Assembly: GCA_035532275.1 (NCBI GenBank)
Contig: DATKRG010000124.1
Coordinates: 1-31,936 of the forward strand
Direction of reading: 5' to 3'
Origin: UBA9676 sp035532275
GTDB lineage: Bacteria > Actinomycetota > Actinomycetes > Streptosporangiales > Streptosporangiaceae
DNA length: 31,936 nucleotides
A program made the position numbers and the translations under genes. The notes beneath the pieces are model-generated. The model searched no databases. It was given only the letters and a program-made list of their open reading frames with translations, and was not told the DNA's origin. Shown here piece by piece: positions 22,340-30,673 of this stretch (the stretch's first letter is position 1; each line of letters opens with the position of its first letter).

Positions 22340-23224
22340 ATGCCGGAGGAGCCGCGGCCAGTGACGGGCTGGCCGCGGCTCGTCCTGCGGGTGACCGGGG
22401 GCGGGCTGCTGATCGCCACCGCGTCGATCCATCTCGACCTGTACCTCACCGGGTTCCGCAACATCCCGACGATCGGCTGGCTCTTCATCCTCCAGGTGAT
22501 CGCCGCGTTCGCGCTGGGCCTGGCCGCGCTGGCCTCCGGCAGCAGGCTGGTGGCGGCGGCCGGGGCCGGGTTCGCCATCGCGACCCTGGGCGGCTACCTG
22601 CTGTCGATGTGGGTCGGCCTGTTCGGGTTCAAGGAGGTACGTACCACGGCCGGGATCGTGGCCGGGGTGATCGAGGTGGGCGCCATCGCGGCGCTGGGCT
22701 ACCTGGCGCTCACCCCGGCGCCGGGCCGCCGGGCCGTCCCGGCCAGCCCGGCGGCCAGCCCGCTGATGGCCCGGTTGCAGGCAGGTGTGCCGCGCGCCGG
22801 CTGGCTGATAGCCGCCGTGTCGGTGGTGGCCCTGGTGGTGCTGGGCGGCTCGGTGGCGGCGGCGGGCGGCGGTGGCACCACCTCCGCGGGCGGCGGCTTG
22901 AAGACCGCCCGCATCGGCGGGGTGACCGTCCTGGTCAACGCCAAGGGCTTCACCTTGTACTGGTTCGTCCCTGACACCCCCACCAGGTCGAACTGCAACG
23001 GCAGCTGCGCCGCCTACTGGCCGCCGCTGAAGGGCCCGGTAACGGTCAGCCCAGGCGTGGCCGGCCGGTTCGGCACCATCAAGCGGTCCGACGGCTCGCT
23101 CCAGGGCACCTACAACGGCCACCCGCTGTACACCTATGTGGGCGACTCCGCCCCCGGCAAGGCCAGCGGCAACGGGCTGAACCTGAACGGCGGCGTGTGG
23201 CGCGAGATGACGGTCTCCGGCTGA
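22340..23224 (+). CDS. Polytopic membrane protein fused to a COG4315 Yx(FWY)xxD domain
   Basis: Protein of 294 residues. The N-terminal half has about four hydrophobic helices (LLIATASIHLDLYL; LFILQVIAAFALGLAALA; AGFAIATLGGYLLSMWVGLF; IVAGVIEVGAIAALGYLAL). A further helix (AGWLIAAVSVVALVVLGGSVAAA, about 155-177) is followed by a COG4315 domain with YWFVPDT and YTYVGDS motifs and SNCNGSCAAYWPP. That domain is very close to the one in the preceding lipoprotein (many blocks identical, such as NCNGSC and YNGHPLYTY). ATG 22340 is preferred over GTG 22334 because GAGGGAG precedes it. It appears to be a membrane-tethered version of the same extracytoplasmic module. Function unknown; electron transfer or metal binding are possibilities only. 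Confidence 0.87.
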   Translation: MPEEPRPVTGWPRLVLRVTGGGLLIATASIHLDLYLTGFRNIPTIGWLFILQVIAAFALGLAALASGSRLVAAAGAGFAIATLGGYLLSMWVGLFGFKEVRTTAGIVAGVIEVGAIAALGYLALTPAPGRRAVPASPAASPLMARLQAGVPRAGWLIAAVSVVALVVLGGSVAAAGGGGTTSAGGGLKTARIGGVTVLVNAKGFTLYWFVPDTPTRSNCNGSCAAYWPPLKGPVTVSPGVAGRFGTIKRSDGSLQGTYNGHPLYTYVGDSAPGKASGNGLNLNGGVWREMTVSG

Positions 23225-23305
23225 CGAACGCCAGCCGCCGCAGGCGCGGCGAAGGAGCGCGCAACTGGTGGACAGGGGAGTCGGCAGTGGGCTGGCCGCC
23301 AGTGG

Positions 23306-24436
23306 TCAGGGGCCGAACTTGAGGATGGCGGCGCCCTTGGTCCCGCCGCCGCCCGCGCCGACCTCGCCGACCCCCCACACCGAGTGCGTGCCGGGGATCA
23401 GCCGCAGGCCGGCCACCAGGACGCTGCCCAGTGTGACGCTCGGGACCTTGGCTCTGGTCCAGGTCCCGGCCAGGTAGTGGGCGAAGAACGGCGTGCCGGA
23501 GGGCGACTCGGCGCAGAGCCACAGCCCGCTCCCGCCGTCGGAGGCGATCGGGCCGAGCAGCAGGCCCGCGGGCACGTTCTTGGTGACCTTGCTCCACTTG
23601 TGCCCGTTCCAGTGCAGCAGCACGATCGGGCTGTCGCTGCCGGAGCCGAAATCGGTCGTGGTGGCCCACACATTGGTGGGGGACTCGGCGAGCATCTCCT
23701 TGACCTCGAACGTCTTGCCCGACGGCACGAGGTTGGCCGGGATGTGGACGATGCTCCACTTGGTGCCGTTGTAGTGCAGCGTCTCCCAGGAGCTCGGCGC
23801 GGTGCCCACCGCCCAGGCCCAGATGTTCGCCGCCGAGGAGGCGCTGACCAGCCCGGTCAGCCCGGCGCCGTCAATGGAGGCGGGCAGCACCGTGTCCTTC
23901 CAGACCGTGCCGTTGAAGTGGTGGGCGGTTTCCCGGGAGGTGTTGAAGTCGTAGGTGAACGCCCAGACGTTCTTCGGGCCGGTCGTCACGACCGCGTCGG
24001 GTGAGGCGGTGTCGGACGTGCCGAAGCTCTTCGTCGTCCAGGTGCTCCCGTTCCAGTGGTCGAAGACGGCGCCGTTGGCGACGGAGACCCAGACGTTGGA
24101 CGGCGACGACGCGGACACGTTCGCGCCGAAGGACCCCGCCGGGCCCGGGCGGGTGAACTTCTGCCAGGTCTTCCCGTTCCAGTGGTAGTACACGGGCGTA
24201 CCGGTGCCGGCGTCGCCGGTGCCCACGGCCCAGGCGTCCGTGCTGCTGGTCGCGACCACATCGTCGAGGGAGGCGTTAGCCACCGCGACCGTCTTGGTCA
24301 CCCGCCAGCCGGGCGTGGCCGCCGCCTGTGTGGCCGGGACACCGGCCAGCGCCACGGCTGCGGTCACGGCAGGGATTCCCAGCGCCGCCACCGTCCCCCT
24401 GACGCCGGCGGCAAAGCACGCCGGCGTCAGGAACAC
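23306..24436 (-). CDS. Secreted repeat protein, beta-propeller-like
   Basis: About 376 residues. An Ala-rich signal peptide ends near VPATQAAATPGW. Six or seven units of about 50 residues follow, each with a strand like S-x-N-V-W-A/V and an aromatic turn: YYHWNGKTW, FDHWNGSTW, AHHFNGTVW, TLHYNGTKW, LLHWNGHKW, FAHYLAGTW. This is the pattern of actinobacterial extracellular propeller-like proteins; no catalytic motif is visible. The start is uncertain: GTG 24434-24436 lies 7 bp after the GntR stop without a Shine-Dalgarno, and a later GTG (VAALGIPAV) has AGGGGG just upstream. An in-frame start at 24511 would overlap the regulator gene and is less likely. It may be cotranscribed with the permease and regulator. 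Confidence 0.8.
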   Translation of the reverse strand: MFLTPACFAAGVRGTVAALGIPAVTAAVALAGVPATQAAATPGWRVTKTVAVANASLDDVVATSSTDAWAVGTGDAGTGTPVYYHWNGKTWQKFTRPGPAGSFGANVSASSPSNVWVSVANGAVFDHWNGSTWTTKSFGTSDTASPDAVVTTGPKNVWAFTYDFNTSRETAHHFNGTVWKDTVLPASIDGAGLTGLVSASSAANIWAWAVGTAPSSWETLHYNGTKWSIVHIPANLVPSGKTFEVKEMLAESPTNVWATTTDFGSGSDSPIVLLHWNGHKWSKVTKNVPAGLLLGPIASDGGSGLWLCAESPSGTPFFAHYLAGTWTRAKVPSVTLGSVLVAGLRLIPGTHSVWGVGEVGAGGGGTKGAAILKFGP

Positions 24437-24443
24437 GCAGGCG

Positions 24444-25244
24444 TCAGAACACGTCGGCGAGCTCGGAGGTCCACATGACGATCCGGGTCCGGTCGCCGCG
24501 GAACAGGTCACGGGCGAACTCGACCGGCTGGCCGGTCCGGGCGTAGGCGACCCGCTCGACCAGCATCAGCGGTGCACCCTCGCTCACCTCCAGCGCCTCC
24601 GCCTCCCTGACCCCGGCGATGACCGGTTCCAGGCTCTCCCGGGCCCGGTACGGCCGCTGGCCGTACCGGGTCTCCAGCAGTTCGTACAGCGAGCCGTCGA
24701 GCCGGCACTGGAGCAGCCCGGGGAACATGGCGGCCGGGAACAGCGAGTGCTCCAGCACGATCGGGCGGCCATCGCCCAGCCGGACCCGCCGCACCTCGTG
24801 CACCGGGTCGCCCTCCTGCAGGGCGAGCGCGGCGGCCGCCACCGGGCCGGCCGGCCGCTGCCGGGCCGAGAGCACCCGTGCGCCAGCCAGCATCCCGTGC
24901 CGGCGCAGCTGCTCGGAGAACCCGGCCAGGGTGGTCCGGTCCTGTTCCAGCTTGCGCTCGGCGACGAACGTCCCGCCCCGGCGGCCCACCGCCCGGGTCA
25001 CCAGCCCGCGCCGGGCGAGCTTGGCCAGCGCGTGCCGCAGGGTCATCCGGCTCACCCCGAACCAGGCGGCCAGGTCCTGCTCGGTCGGCATGCGGTCACC
25101 GGGGCTGAGCCGGCCGGCCGCGATCGCCTCGGCCAGCCAGTCCTCGATCTGGCCGTGCGCGGTGGTACCGGGCCCGCGCACGATCTCCGGTGGCGCCGGG
25201 CCGAGCAGTTCCGAAGCCACCGGAGACGGGCGCTCCCTGGTCAC
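24444..25244 (-). CDS. GntR-family (HutC/UTRA) transcriptional regulator
   Basis: Protein of 266 residues. An N-terminal winged helix-turn-helix (about 27-95) carries the GntR signature DRMPTEQDLAAWFGVSRMTLRHALAKLARRGLVTRAVGRRGGTFVAE. The C-terminal UTRA ligand-binding domain (about 100-260) contains VHEVRRVRLGDGRPIVLEHSLFP and PLMLVERVAYARTGQPVEFARDLFRGDRTRIVM, typical of the HutC subfamily. The GTG start overlaps the permease stop by 4 bp (GTGA), so it is translated with the transporter. HutC regulators such as DasR bind palindromes with a GTCTAGAC core; two such sites lie in the divergent promoter region at 26942-26949 and 27004-27011, so autoregulation and control of the divergent operon are likely. 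The ligand is probably the transported compound or a derivative. Confidence 0.93.
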   Translation of the reverse strand: MTRERPSPVASELLGPAPPEIVRGPGTTAHGQIEDWLAEAIAAGRLSPGDRMPTEQDLAAWFGVSRMTLRHALAKLARRGLVTRAVGRRGGTFVAERKLEQDRTTLAGFSEQLRRHGMLAGARVLSARQRPAGPVAAAALALQEGDPVHEVRRVRLGDGRPIVLEHSLFPAAMFPGLLQCRLDGSLYELLETRYGQRPYRARESLEPVIAGVREAEALEVSEGAPLMLVERVAYARTGQPVEFARDLFRGDRTRIVMWTSELADVF

Positions 25245-26833
25245 CCTTCCTGCGCGGCCGCGCTGTCGGTCACCAGCGGCTCGTCGTCGCCAGCCGGGGT
25301 GATCACCGCGGCGAACTGCTTGGTCCGCCCGACGGCCAGGTAGTAGATCAGCCCGACCAGCACGACCACCGCGAGCACGGTCCACAGGATCGGGACACCG
25401 TTCAGGAAGCCGAGATGCAGCACGCCGCTCTGGGTCGGCGTCGGGTTGCTGGCTGCCCGCGGCCAGGCGAAGTTGATCAGCATCGCGCCGCCGTAGAGCA
25501 GCCCGAGGATGTTGACCAGCAGGCCCCAGCGGCCGAGCTTGAACGGCGCGGTGGTCTTCGGCCAGCCGCTCAGCCTGGCCCGCAGGATCGCCAGGTTGCC
25601 GAGGAAGTAGGCGAAGTAGATCATCGCGGTCGCGGCGATCGCGATGATGCCCGCGCCCGAGTACTGGCCGTCGATGAGCGGGAGTGCCGCCACCACGGCG
25701 ACAGTGATGCAGGACCAGACCGGTGTGTGCAGGGTCGGCGAGACCTTCGACAGGTACTTGGACAGCGGCAGCTGGTTGTCCCGGGACATCCCGAAGGTCA
25801 GCCGGATCGTCGCTGCCATGATCGACAGACAGCAGACGAAGATCGCCGCCGAGACCACGAGCAGGTAGATCGTGGCGAAGGCGGGCGAGAAGTTCGCCTC
25901 GATGATCTGCGCCGGCCCGAACCCGAAGCCGCCGTTGCCGGTGATGGCGGCGTGCATGTTCGGGATCGCCATCAAGGTGCCGAGCAGGAAGATGCCGCCG
26001 ATGATGAACGCGCCCACGATCGAGTAGAGCACCGCCTTGGGTGCGTTCCGGCGCGGGTCGCGGGTCTCCTCGGACAGCGTCGACGCGGTGTCGAACCCGT
26101 AGATCACGAACAGGGACATGAACATCGCGATCAGGAAGGTGCTGGGCCCGACGTGCAGCCCGCCGCTGTTCGTGACGACCTTGAAGCCCTGGTGGTTGTG
26201 GAACGCAATCATGATCAGCGCGAACACGACCATGCCGAGGATCTCGAAGAGCACCCCGGTGTTGTTGATGATGGCGACCAGCCGGACGCCGTAGATGTTC
26301 AGCACGGTGATCACCACGAGGGTGATCAGCGCGACGATGAGCTCCGCGTGCAGCAGGTTGGACGACGTTCCCGTCCCCAGGCTGTGCCAGCCCAGGCCGT
26401 TCAGCGCCGGGATCAGCGCCAGCGGGATCGTGGCCACCACCGCGGTCACGGTCAGGATCCCGGCGAACAGGTAGATCCAGCCGGAGAACCAGGCGTAACC
26501 GCGGCGGGACAGGTACTTGGTCCACTGGAAGACCGAGCCGGCGATCGGGTAGTGGCTGGACACCTCGGCGAAGTTCAGCGCGATGATGAACTGGCCGAGC
26601 GCCACGACCGGCCAGGTCCAGATGAAGACGCCGCCGATGGTGACCAGGCCGAGCGCGAACAGGGTGAAGATGCCGGTCGAGGGTGAGATGTAGCTGAACG
26701 CGACCGCGAACGAGCTGAACACCCCGAGCGAGCGTTTCAGCTCCTGCTTGTACCCGAACCGGGCCAGGTCAGCGATGTCGCGAAGATGCTGGTGGTGGTG
26801 ATGCTCGGTGTCGGGCTGTGGGTCAGCACTCAT
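25241..26833 (-). CDS. APC-superfamily amino acid/amine permease
   Basis: Integral membrane transporter of 530 residues with about 12 hydrophobic segments. It begins with the APC pattern LKRSLGVFSSFAVAFSYISPSTGIFTLFALGL and contains FAEVSSHYPIAGSVFQWTKYLSRRGYAWFSGWIYLFAGI, FVIYGFDTASTLSEETRDPRRNAPKAVLYSI and the helix 8-10 block AATIRLTFGMSRDNQLPLSKYLSKV. This is the ACT/GABA-permease-like branch that carries amino acids, GABA, choline or ethanolamine. The cytoplasmic N-terminus has an unusual His-rich patch (EHHHHQH). ATG 26831-26833 has GGGGAGGA about 8 bases upstream. Its position opposite the kinase and dehydrogenase genes suggests import of their substrate, an N-methylated or alkanolamine compound; the exact substrate is not readable. 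Confidence 0.93.
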   Translation of the reverse strand: MSADPQPDTEHHHHQHLRDIADLARFGYKQELKRSLGVFSSFAVAFSYISPSTGIFTLFALGLVTIGGVFIWTWPVVALGQFIIALNFAEVSSHYPIAGSVFQWTKYLSRRGYAWFSGWIYLFAGILTVTAVVATIPLALIPALNGLGWHSLGTGTSSNLLHAELIVALITLVVITVLNIYGVRLVAIINNTGVLFEILGMVVFALIMIAFHNHQGFKVVTNSGGLHVGPSTFLIAMFMSLFVIYGFDTASTLSEETRDPRRNAPKAVLYSIVGAFIIGGIFLLGTLMAIPNMHAAITGNGGFGFGPAQIIEANFSPAFATIYLLVVSAAIFVCCLSIMAATIRLTFGMSRDNQLPLSKYLSKVSPTLHTPVWSCITVAVVAALPLIDGQYSGAGIIAIAATAMIYFAYFLGNLAILRARLSGWPKTTAPFKLGRWGLLVNILGLLYGGAMLINFAWPRAASNPTPTQSGVLHLGFLNGVPILWTVLAVVVLVGLIYYLAVGRTKQFAAVITPAGDDEPLVTDSAAAQEG

Positions 26834-26917
26834 GGGCCGGGTCCTCCCCAGTGCGGCTGTGCCGCCCGTCAGGGCCGCACGTCACGTCGCCGCCGATGAC
26901 GGCGCAGATTGAGGCGT

Positions 26918-26949
26918 AGCGTAAGGTCCCCGCAGCTAACTGTCTAGAC
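26918..26949 (-). promoter_or_regulatory. Permease-operon promoter with GntR operator over the -35
   Basis: On the minus strand TAGACA (26946-26941), a 17-bp spacer and TACGCT (26923-26918) form a good promoter (-35 matches TTGACA in 5 of 6). The palindrome GTCTAGAC (26942-26949) overlaps the -35, so a bound repressor would block polymerase. The 5' leader would be about 78 bases before ATG 26833. Confidence 0.65.
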
Positions 26950-27003
26950 CCTTTGTGGCACTTGCTGCGGCTGCGGTGTGCCGGTCACTTTGCGCATGCT
27001 TTT

Positions 27004-27035
27004 GTCTAGACCTTTTGCTGCCCGGCATTTACGCT
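27004..27035 (+). promoter_or_regulatory. Kinase-dehydrogenase promoter with GntR operator over the -35
   Basis: Plus strand TAGACC (27007-27012), 17-bp spacer, TACGCT (27030-27035). The palindrome GTCTAGAC (27004-27011) overlaps the -35. This is the mirror image of the minus-strand promoter, 62 bp away centre to centre, and both sites share TGTCTAGACC(C/T)TTTG. The leader to GTG 27092 is about 50 bases. Confidence 0.65.
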
Positions 27036-27091
27036 GCGTCTGTCCGCCCGGCCCGGCCCGGGCCGTCAGCGCGCGGGAGGAGGGCGAAGCT

Positions 27092-28066
27092 GTGGGCAGC
27101 GAAATCCTGGACCCGCCCGTGCCTGACCGGGCCGTGCCTGACCGGGCCGTGCCTGACGGGGCTGCGGCTGATCTGGCCGCCCGGCTCGACCGCGTGCCGG
27201 CCCTGGCCCGGACCCCCCGCACCATCGAGGAGCTGCCCGGCGGCCTGACCAACCGCAACTACAAGGTGAGCACGCCCGAGGGCAGCTACGTCGCCCGGGT
27301 CTGGTCGCGCGGGGACTACCTGGCGATCAACCGCGACCATGAGCACCTCAACTCCGCCGCCGCCGCGCAGGCCGGGGTCGGCGCCCCGGTGATCGCCTAC
27401 CACCCGCAGGACAGCCTGCTCGTGCTCGGCTACATCGACGGGCGCACCTTCGGCAACGACGACGTCCAAGACCCGGCCAACATCCCCCGGATCGCTCGCG
27501 CCTGCCGCCAGCTGCACGCGGGCCCGCGGTTCGCCGGCGACTTCGACATGTTCGCCATCCAGGCCCGCTACAGCGCCGTGACCGCCGAGCAGGGCTTCAC
27601 CGTCCCGGCCGGGTACGACGCCCTGGCGCCGCGGGCGCAGGCGGCCCGGCGGGCACTGGCCGTCCGCGCCGAGCCGACCGTCCCGTGCAACAACGACCTG
27701 CTGGCGGCCAACTTCATCGACGACGGCACGGCGATCTGGCTCATCGACTACGAATACTCGGGCAACAACGACGCCTGTTTCGAGCTGGGCAACATCGGGG
27801 GCGAGTGCGGGCTGTCCGACGACGCGCTGGCCGGGCTGGTGACCGCCTACTATGGGCGGCCGCTGCGGAACAAGATCGCCCGCGCGATGCTGCTCGGGAT
27901 CATCGGCAAGTACGGCTGGACGCTGTGGGGCGCCATCCAGGCCGCCACCAGCCCGATCGGTTTCGACTTCTGGTCCTGGGCCATGGAGCGCCACGAGGGT
28001 GCCGCGGCGGCGATGACCAGCCCCGCGTTCGCGCGGCTGCTGGACGACGTGGCGCGCGAGGACTGA
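27092..28066 (+). CDS. Choline/ethanolamine kinase-like (APH fold) phosphotransferase
   Basis: Protein of 324 residues with the aminoglycoside phosphotransferase/choline kinase fold. GGLTNRNYKV (50-59) is the nucleotide loop and YVARVW supplies the strand usually carrying the ATP-binding Lys (here Arg69). The catalytic loop reads PCNNDLLAANFIDD (198-211) with Asp202 and Asn207, and IWLIDYEYSGNNDACFELGNI supplies the metal-binding Asp219. The Brenner-motif His (H-x-D) is Asn200. The start is GTG 27092, with GGGAGGAGGG 7 bases upstream. It ends 8 bp before the dehydrogenase ATG, so the two are cotranscribed. The role may be phosphorylation of an amino alcohol related to the dehydrogenase substrate; this is inference. 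Confidence 0.87.
   Translation: MGSEILDPPVPDRAVPDRAVPDGAAADLAARLDRVPALARTPRTIEELPGGLTNRNYKVSTPEGSYVARVWSRGDYLAINRDHEHLNSAAAAQAGVGAPVIAYHPQDSLLVLGYIDGRTFGNDDVQDPANIPRIARACRQLHAGPRFAGDFDMFAIQARYSAVTAEQGFTVPAGYDALAPRAQAARRALAVRAEPTVPCNNDLLAANFIDDGTAIWLIDYEYSGNNDACFELGNIGGECGLSDDALAGLVTAYYGRPLRNKIARAMLLGIIGKYGWTLWGAIQAATSPIGFDFWSWAMERHEGAAAAMTSPAFARLLDDVARED
27119..27163 (+). repeat. Three in-frame 15-bp tandem repeats
   Basis: GTGCCTGACCGGGCC is repeated at 27119-27133 and 27134-27148 and, with changes, at 27149-27163. It encodes VPDRA, VPDRA, VPDGA near the N-terminus of the kinase-like protein. Copy number could vary by slippage without frameshift. Confidence 0.75.
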
Positions 28067-28074
28067 GGAGCCCG

Positions 28075-30570
28075 ATGCCAGCCCCCGCCCCGTCTTCTCC
28101 AGCACTGCCGTCTCCAGCACTGCCGTCCCGTGCCCGTGTCGTCATCATCGGCGGGGGCGTGATCGGCACCAGCACCGCCTACCACCTGACCACGATGGGC
28201 TGCACCGACGTGCTGCTGCTGGAACAGGGCCAGCTGTCCTGCGGCACCACCTGGCACGCGGCCGGCCTGGTCGGCCAGCTGCGCGCGTCCGAGAGCGGCA
28301 CCCGGCTGGTGCAGTACTCGACCGAGCTGTACGGCCGGCTGGAGGCCGAGACCGGCCAGTCCACCGGGTTCCGCCGCTGCGGCGGGGTCATCGTGGCCCG
28401 CACCCCGCAGCGGATGACCCAGCTGCGGCGCACCGCCGCCGTGGCACAGGCCTTCGGCCTGGGCTGCGAGATCATCAGCCCGGCCCGCGCCCGCGAGCTC
28501 TGCCCGGTGATGGAGACCGCCGACCTCGAAGGCGCGATCTGGCTGCCCGACGACGGCAAGGCCAACCCGACCGACCTGACCTACGCGCTGGCCAGGGGAG
28601 CGCGCGCGGGCGGGGCCATCATCCGCGAGCGGACCCGGGTGACCGGGATCGCGACCGCCGGCGGCGCGGTGACCGGTGTGGTCACCGACCATGGCGACGT
28701 CGAAGCCGAGATCGTGGTCAACTGCGCCGGCCAGTGGGCCAAACAGGTGGGCGCCTGGTGCGGCGTGACCGTGCCGCTGCACTCGTGTGAGCACTTCTAC
28801 GTCGTGACCGAGCAGATCGACGGGGTCCACCGGGACATGCCGGTGCTGCGCGACCCGGACGGCTACACCTACTTCAAGGAGGAAGTGGGCGGCCTGGTCG
28901 TCGGCGGGTTCGAGCCGGAGGCCAAGCCCTGGGTCGCACCCGACGCGCTGCCCTACCCGTTCGAGTTCCAGCTGCTGGCCGAGGACTGGGACCACTTCTC
29001 GGTGCTGATGGAGAACGCGCTGCTGCGGATCCCGGCGCTGCACCACACCGGCATCAAGAAGTTCTACAACGGCCCGGAGAGCTTCACCCCCGACAACCAG
29101 TTCATCCTCGGCGAGGCAGCGCAGTGCCGGAACTTCTTCGTCGGGGCCGGCTTCAACTCGGTCGGCATCGCCTCGGCGGGCGGGGCAGGCCGGGCGCTGG
29201 CCGCATGGATCCTCACCGGCGACCCCGGCCTGGACATGACCGCCACCGACATCCGGCGGTTCGCCGCCTTCAACGGCAACAACCGCTGGCTGCGCGACCG
29301 GGTGGGGGAGATCCTCGGCCTGCACTACGCGGTCCCGTGGCCGAACCGGGAGCTGTCCACCGCGCGGCCGTTCCGCCGCTCGCCCGTCCACCATCTGCTG
29401 GCGCAGGCGAACGCCTGTTTCGGCAGCCGGATGGGCTGGGAGCGGCCCAACTTCTTCGCCCCGCCCGGGCAGGACCCGGTGATCGAGTACGCCTGGGGCG
29501 CGCAGAACTGGCTGCCGTGGGTGGCCGCCGAGCAGCGCGCGACCCGCACCGGGGTGGCGGTCTTCGACCAGACCTCGTTCTCCAAGTACCTGGTGACCGG
29601 CCCGGACAGCGAGCAGGTGCTGCAGTGGCTGTGCACCGCCGACGTGGCCGTCCCGCCCGGGCGGACGGTGTACACGGGGCTGCTCAACGAGCGCGGCACC
29701 TACGAGTCCGACCTGACCGTGACCAGGCTGTCGGCAGACGAGTTCCTGCTGATCAGCAGCGCCGCCACCACGGAGCGCGACAAAGACCACATCACCAAAC
29801 GAATTCCCCGGGGGACCCACGCGGCGCTCGTCGATGTGACGTCGGCGTACGCCGTTTTCGGCGTGATGGGGCCGAGGTCGCGGGACCTGCTGGCCTCGCT
29901 GTCCGGCGCGGACCTGTCCGACGCGGCTTTCCCGTTCGGCACCAGCCGCGAGATCGATCTCGGCTACTACACGGTCCGCGCGACGCGGATCACCTACGTC
30001 GGCGAGCTTGGCTGGGAACTGTACGTCCCGGCCGAGTTCGCGGTCGGCGTCTACCAGGACCTGATCGCCGCCGGTCCCGGCTTCGGGCTGGTCAACGCCG
30101 GCTACTACGCCATCGAGTCGATGCGGCTGGAGAAGGGCTACCGGGCGTTCGGCCGGGAGCTGACCCCGGACTACAACCCGGTCGAGGCGGGGCTGCTGTT
30201 CGCCTGCAAGCTCGGCACCGACGTGAGCTTCCTCGGCCGGGAGGCAGTGGAGAAGGCGAAGGCGGAAGGCCCGCGCCGCAAGCTCGTTTCGCTGGTCGTG
30301 AATGAACCGGGCACCATGATCTGGGGCGGCGAGCTGGTGCTGCGGGACGGGGTCGCGGCCGGCCAGGTGATGTCGGGCGCCTGGGGGGAGACCCTGGGCG
30401 CGCCGGTCGGCCTGGCCTACATCCGCCACCCGGACGGGGCCGTGGTGACAGCCGACTACCTGCGGGCCGGCACCTACCAGGTGAACGTGGGCGGCGACAT
30501 CCACCCCGCCACGGTCCACCTCCGCCCCCCCTACGACCCCGCGGGAACCCGGGTCCGCGGCCCACAATGA
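28075..30570 (+). CDS. Sarcosine/dimethylglycine dehydrogenase (FAD oxidase domain plus GcvT domain)
   Basis: Protein of 831 residues. The N-terminal FAD amino acid oxidase domain (VVIIGGGVIGTSTAYHL, 22-38) carries His61 in CGTTWHAAGLVGQLR, the residue that links FAD covalently in this family. From about residue 430 a C-terminal aminomethyltransferase (GcvT) fold follows, with QTSFSKYLVTGPDSEQVLQWL, VFGVMGPRSRDLLASLSG, GELGWELYVPAE and a GcvT_C end. Such enzymes oxidise sarcosine or N,N-dimethylglycine to glycine or sarcosine and pass the methyl carbon to THF as 5,10-methylene-THF. Substrate preference is not decided by the motifs. ATG 28075 follows GAGGAG. It lies between the kinase-like gene (8 bp upstream) and serine dehydratase (103 bp downstream), consistent with glycine-to-serine-to-pyruvate flow. 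Confidence 0.93.
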   Translation: MPAPAPSSPALPSPALPSRARVVIIGGGVIGTSTAYHLTTMGCTDVLLLEQGQLSCGTTWHAAGLVGQLRASESGTRLVQYSTELYGRLEAETGQSTGFRRCGGVIVARTPQRMTQLRRTAAVAQAFGLGCEIISPARARELCPVMETADLEGAIWLPDDGKANPTDLTYALARGARAGGAIIRERTRVTGIATAGGAVTGVVTDHGDVEAEIVVNCAGQWAKQVGAWCGVTVPLHSCEHFYVVTEQIDGVHRDMPVLRDPDGYTYFKEEVGGLVVGGFEPEAKPWVAPDALPYPFEFQLLAEDWDHFSVLMENALLRIPALHHTGIKKFYNGPESFTPDNQFILGEAAQCRNFFVGAGFNSVGIASAGGAGRALAAWILTGDPGLDMTATDIRRFAAFNGNNRWLRDRVGEILGLHYAVPWPNRELSTARPFRRSPVHHLLAQANACFGSRMGWERPNFFAPPGQDPVIEYAWGAQNWLPWVAAEQRATRTGVAVFDQTSFSKYLVTGPDSEQVLQWLCTADVAVPPGRTVYTGLLNERGTYESDLTVTRLSADEFLLISSAATTERDKDHITKRIPRGTHAALVDVTSAYAVFGVMGPRSRDLLASLSGADLSDAAFPFGTSREIDLGYYTVRATRITYVGELGWELYVPAEFAVGVYQDLIAAGPGFGLVNAGYYAIESMRLEKGYRAFGRELTPDYNPVEAGLLFACKLGTDVSFLGREAVEKAKAEGPRRKLVSLVVNEPGTMIWGGELVLRDGVAAGQVMSGAWGETLGAPVGLAYIRHPDGAVVTADYLRAGTYQVNVGGDIHPATVHLRPPYDPAGTRVRGPQ
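28096..28125 (+). repeat. Two in-frame 15-bp tandem repeats
   Basis: TCTCCAGCACTGCCG occurs twice in direct succession, encoding SPALP-SPALP in the N-terminal tail of the dehydrogenase, before the FAD fold. The tail is probably dispensable. Confidence 0.75.
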
Positions 30571-30673
30571 CGCCAGTCCCCGACATAGCACGGGTTCGGG
30601 CGACGTCTGGGCCAGTTTTGTCCTGGTTTGCGGGTACCAAATCCGTGCCAGGTCTTCCGGAGGGAGCGGGTCA

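Noticed and set aside
24437..24511. Upstream start for the secreted repeat protein
   Set aside because: It would overlap the GntR gene by over 60 bp and place a Cys/Pro/Ser-rich segment before the signal peptide; starts after the GntR stop are more plausible.
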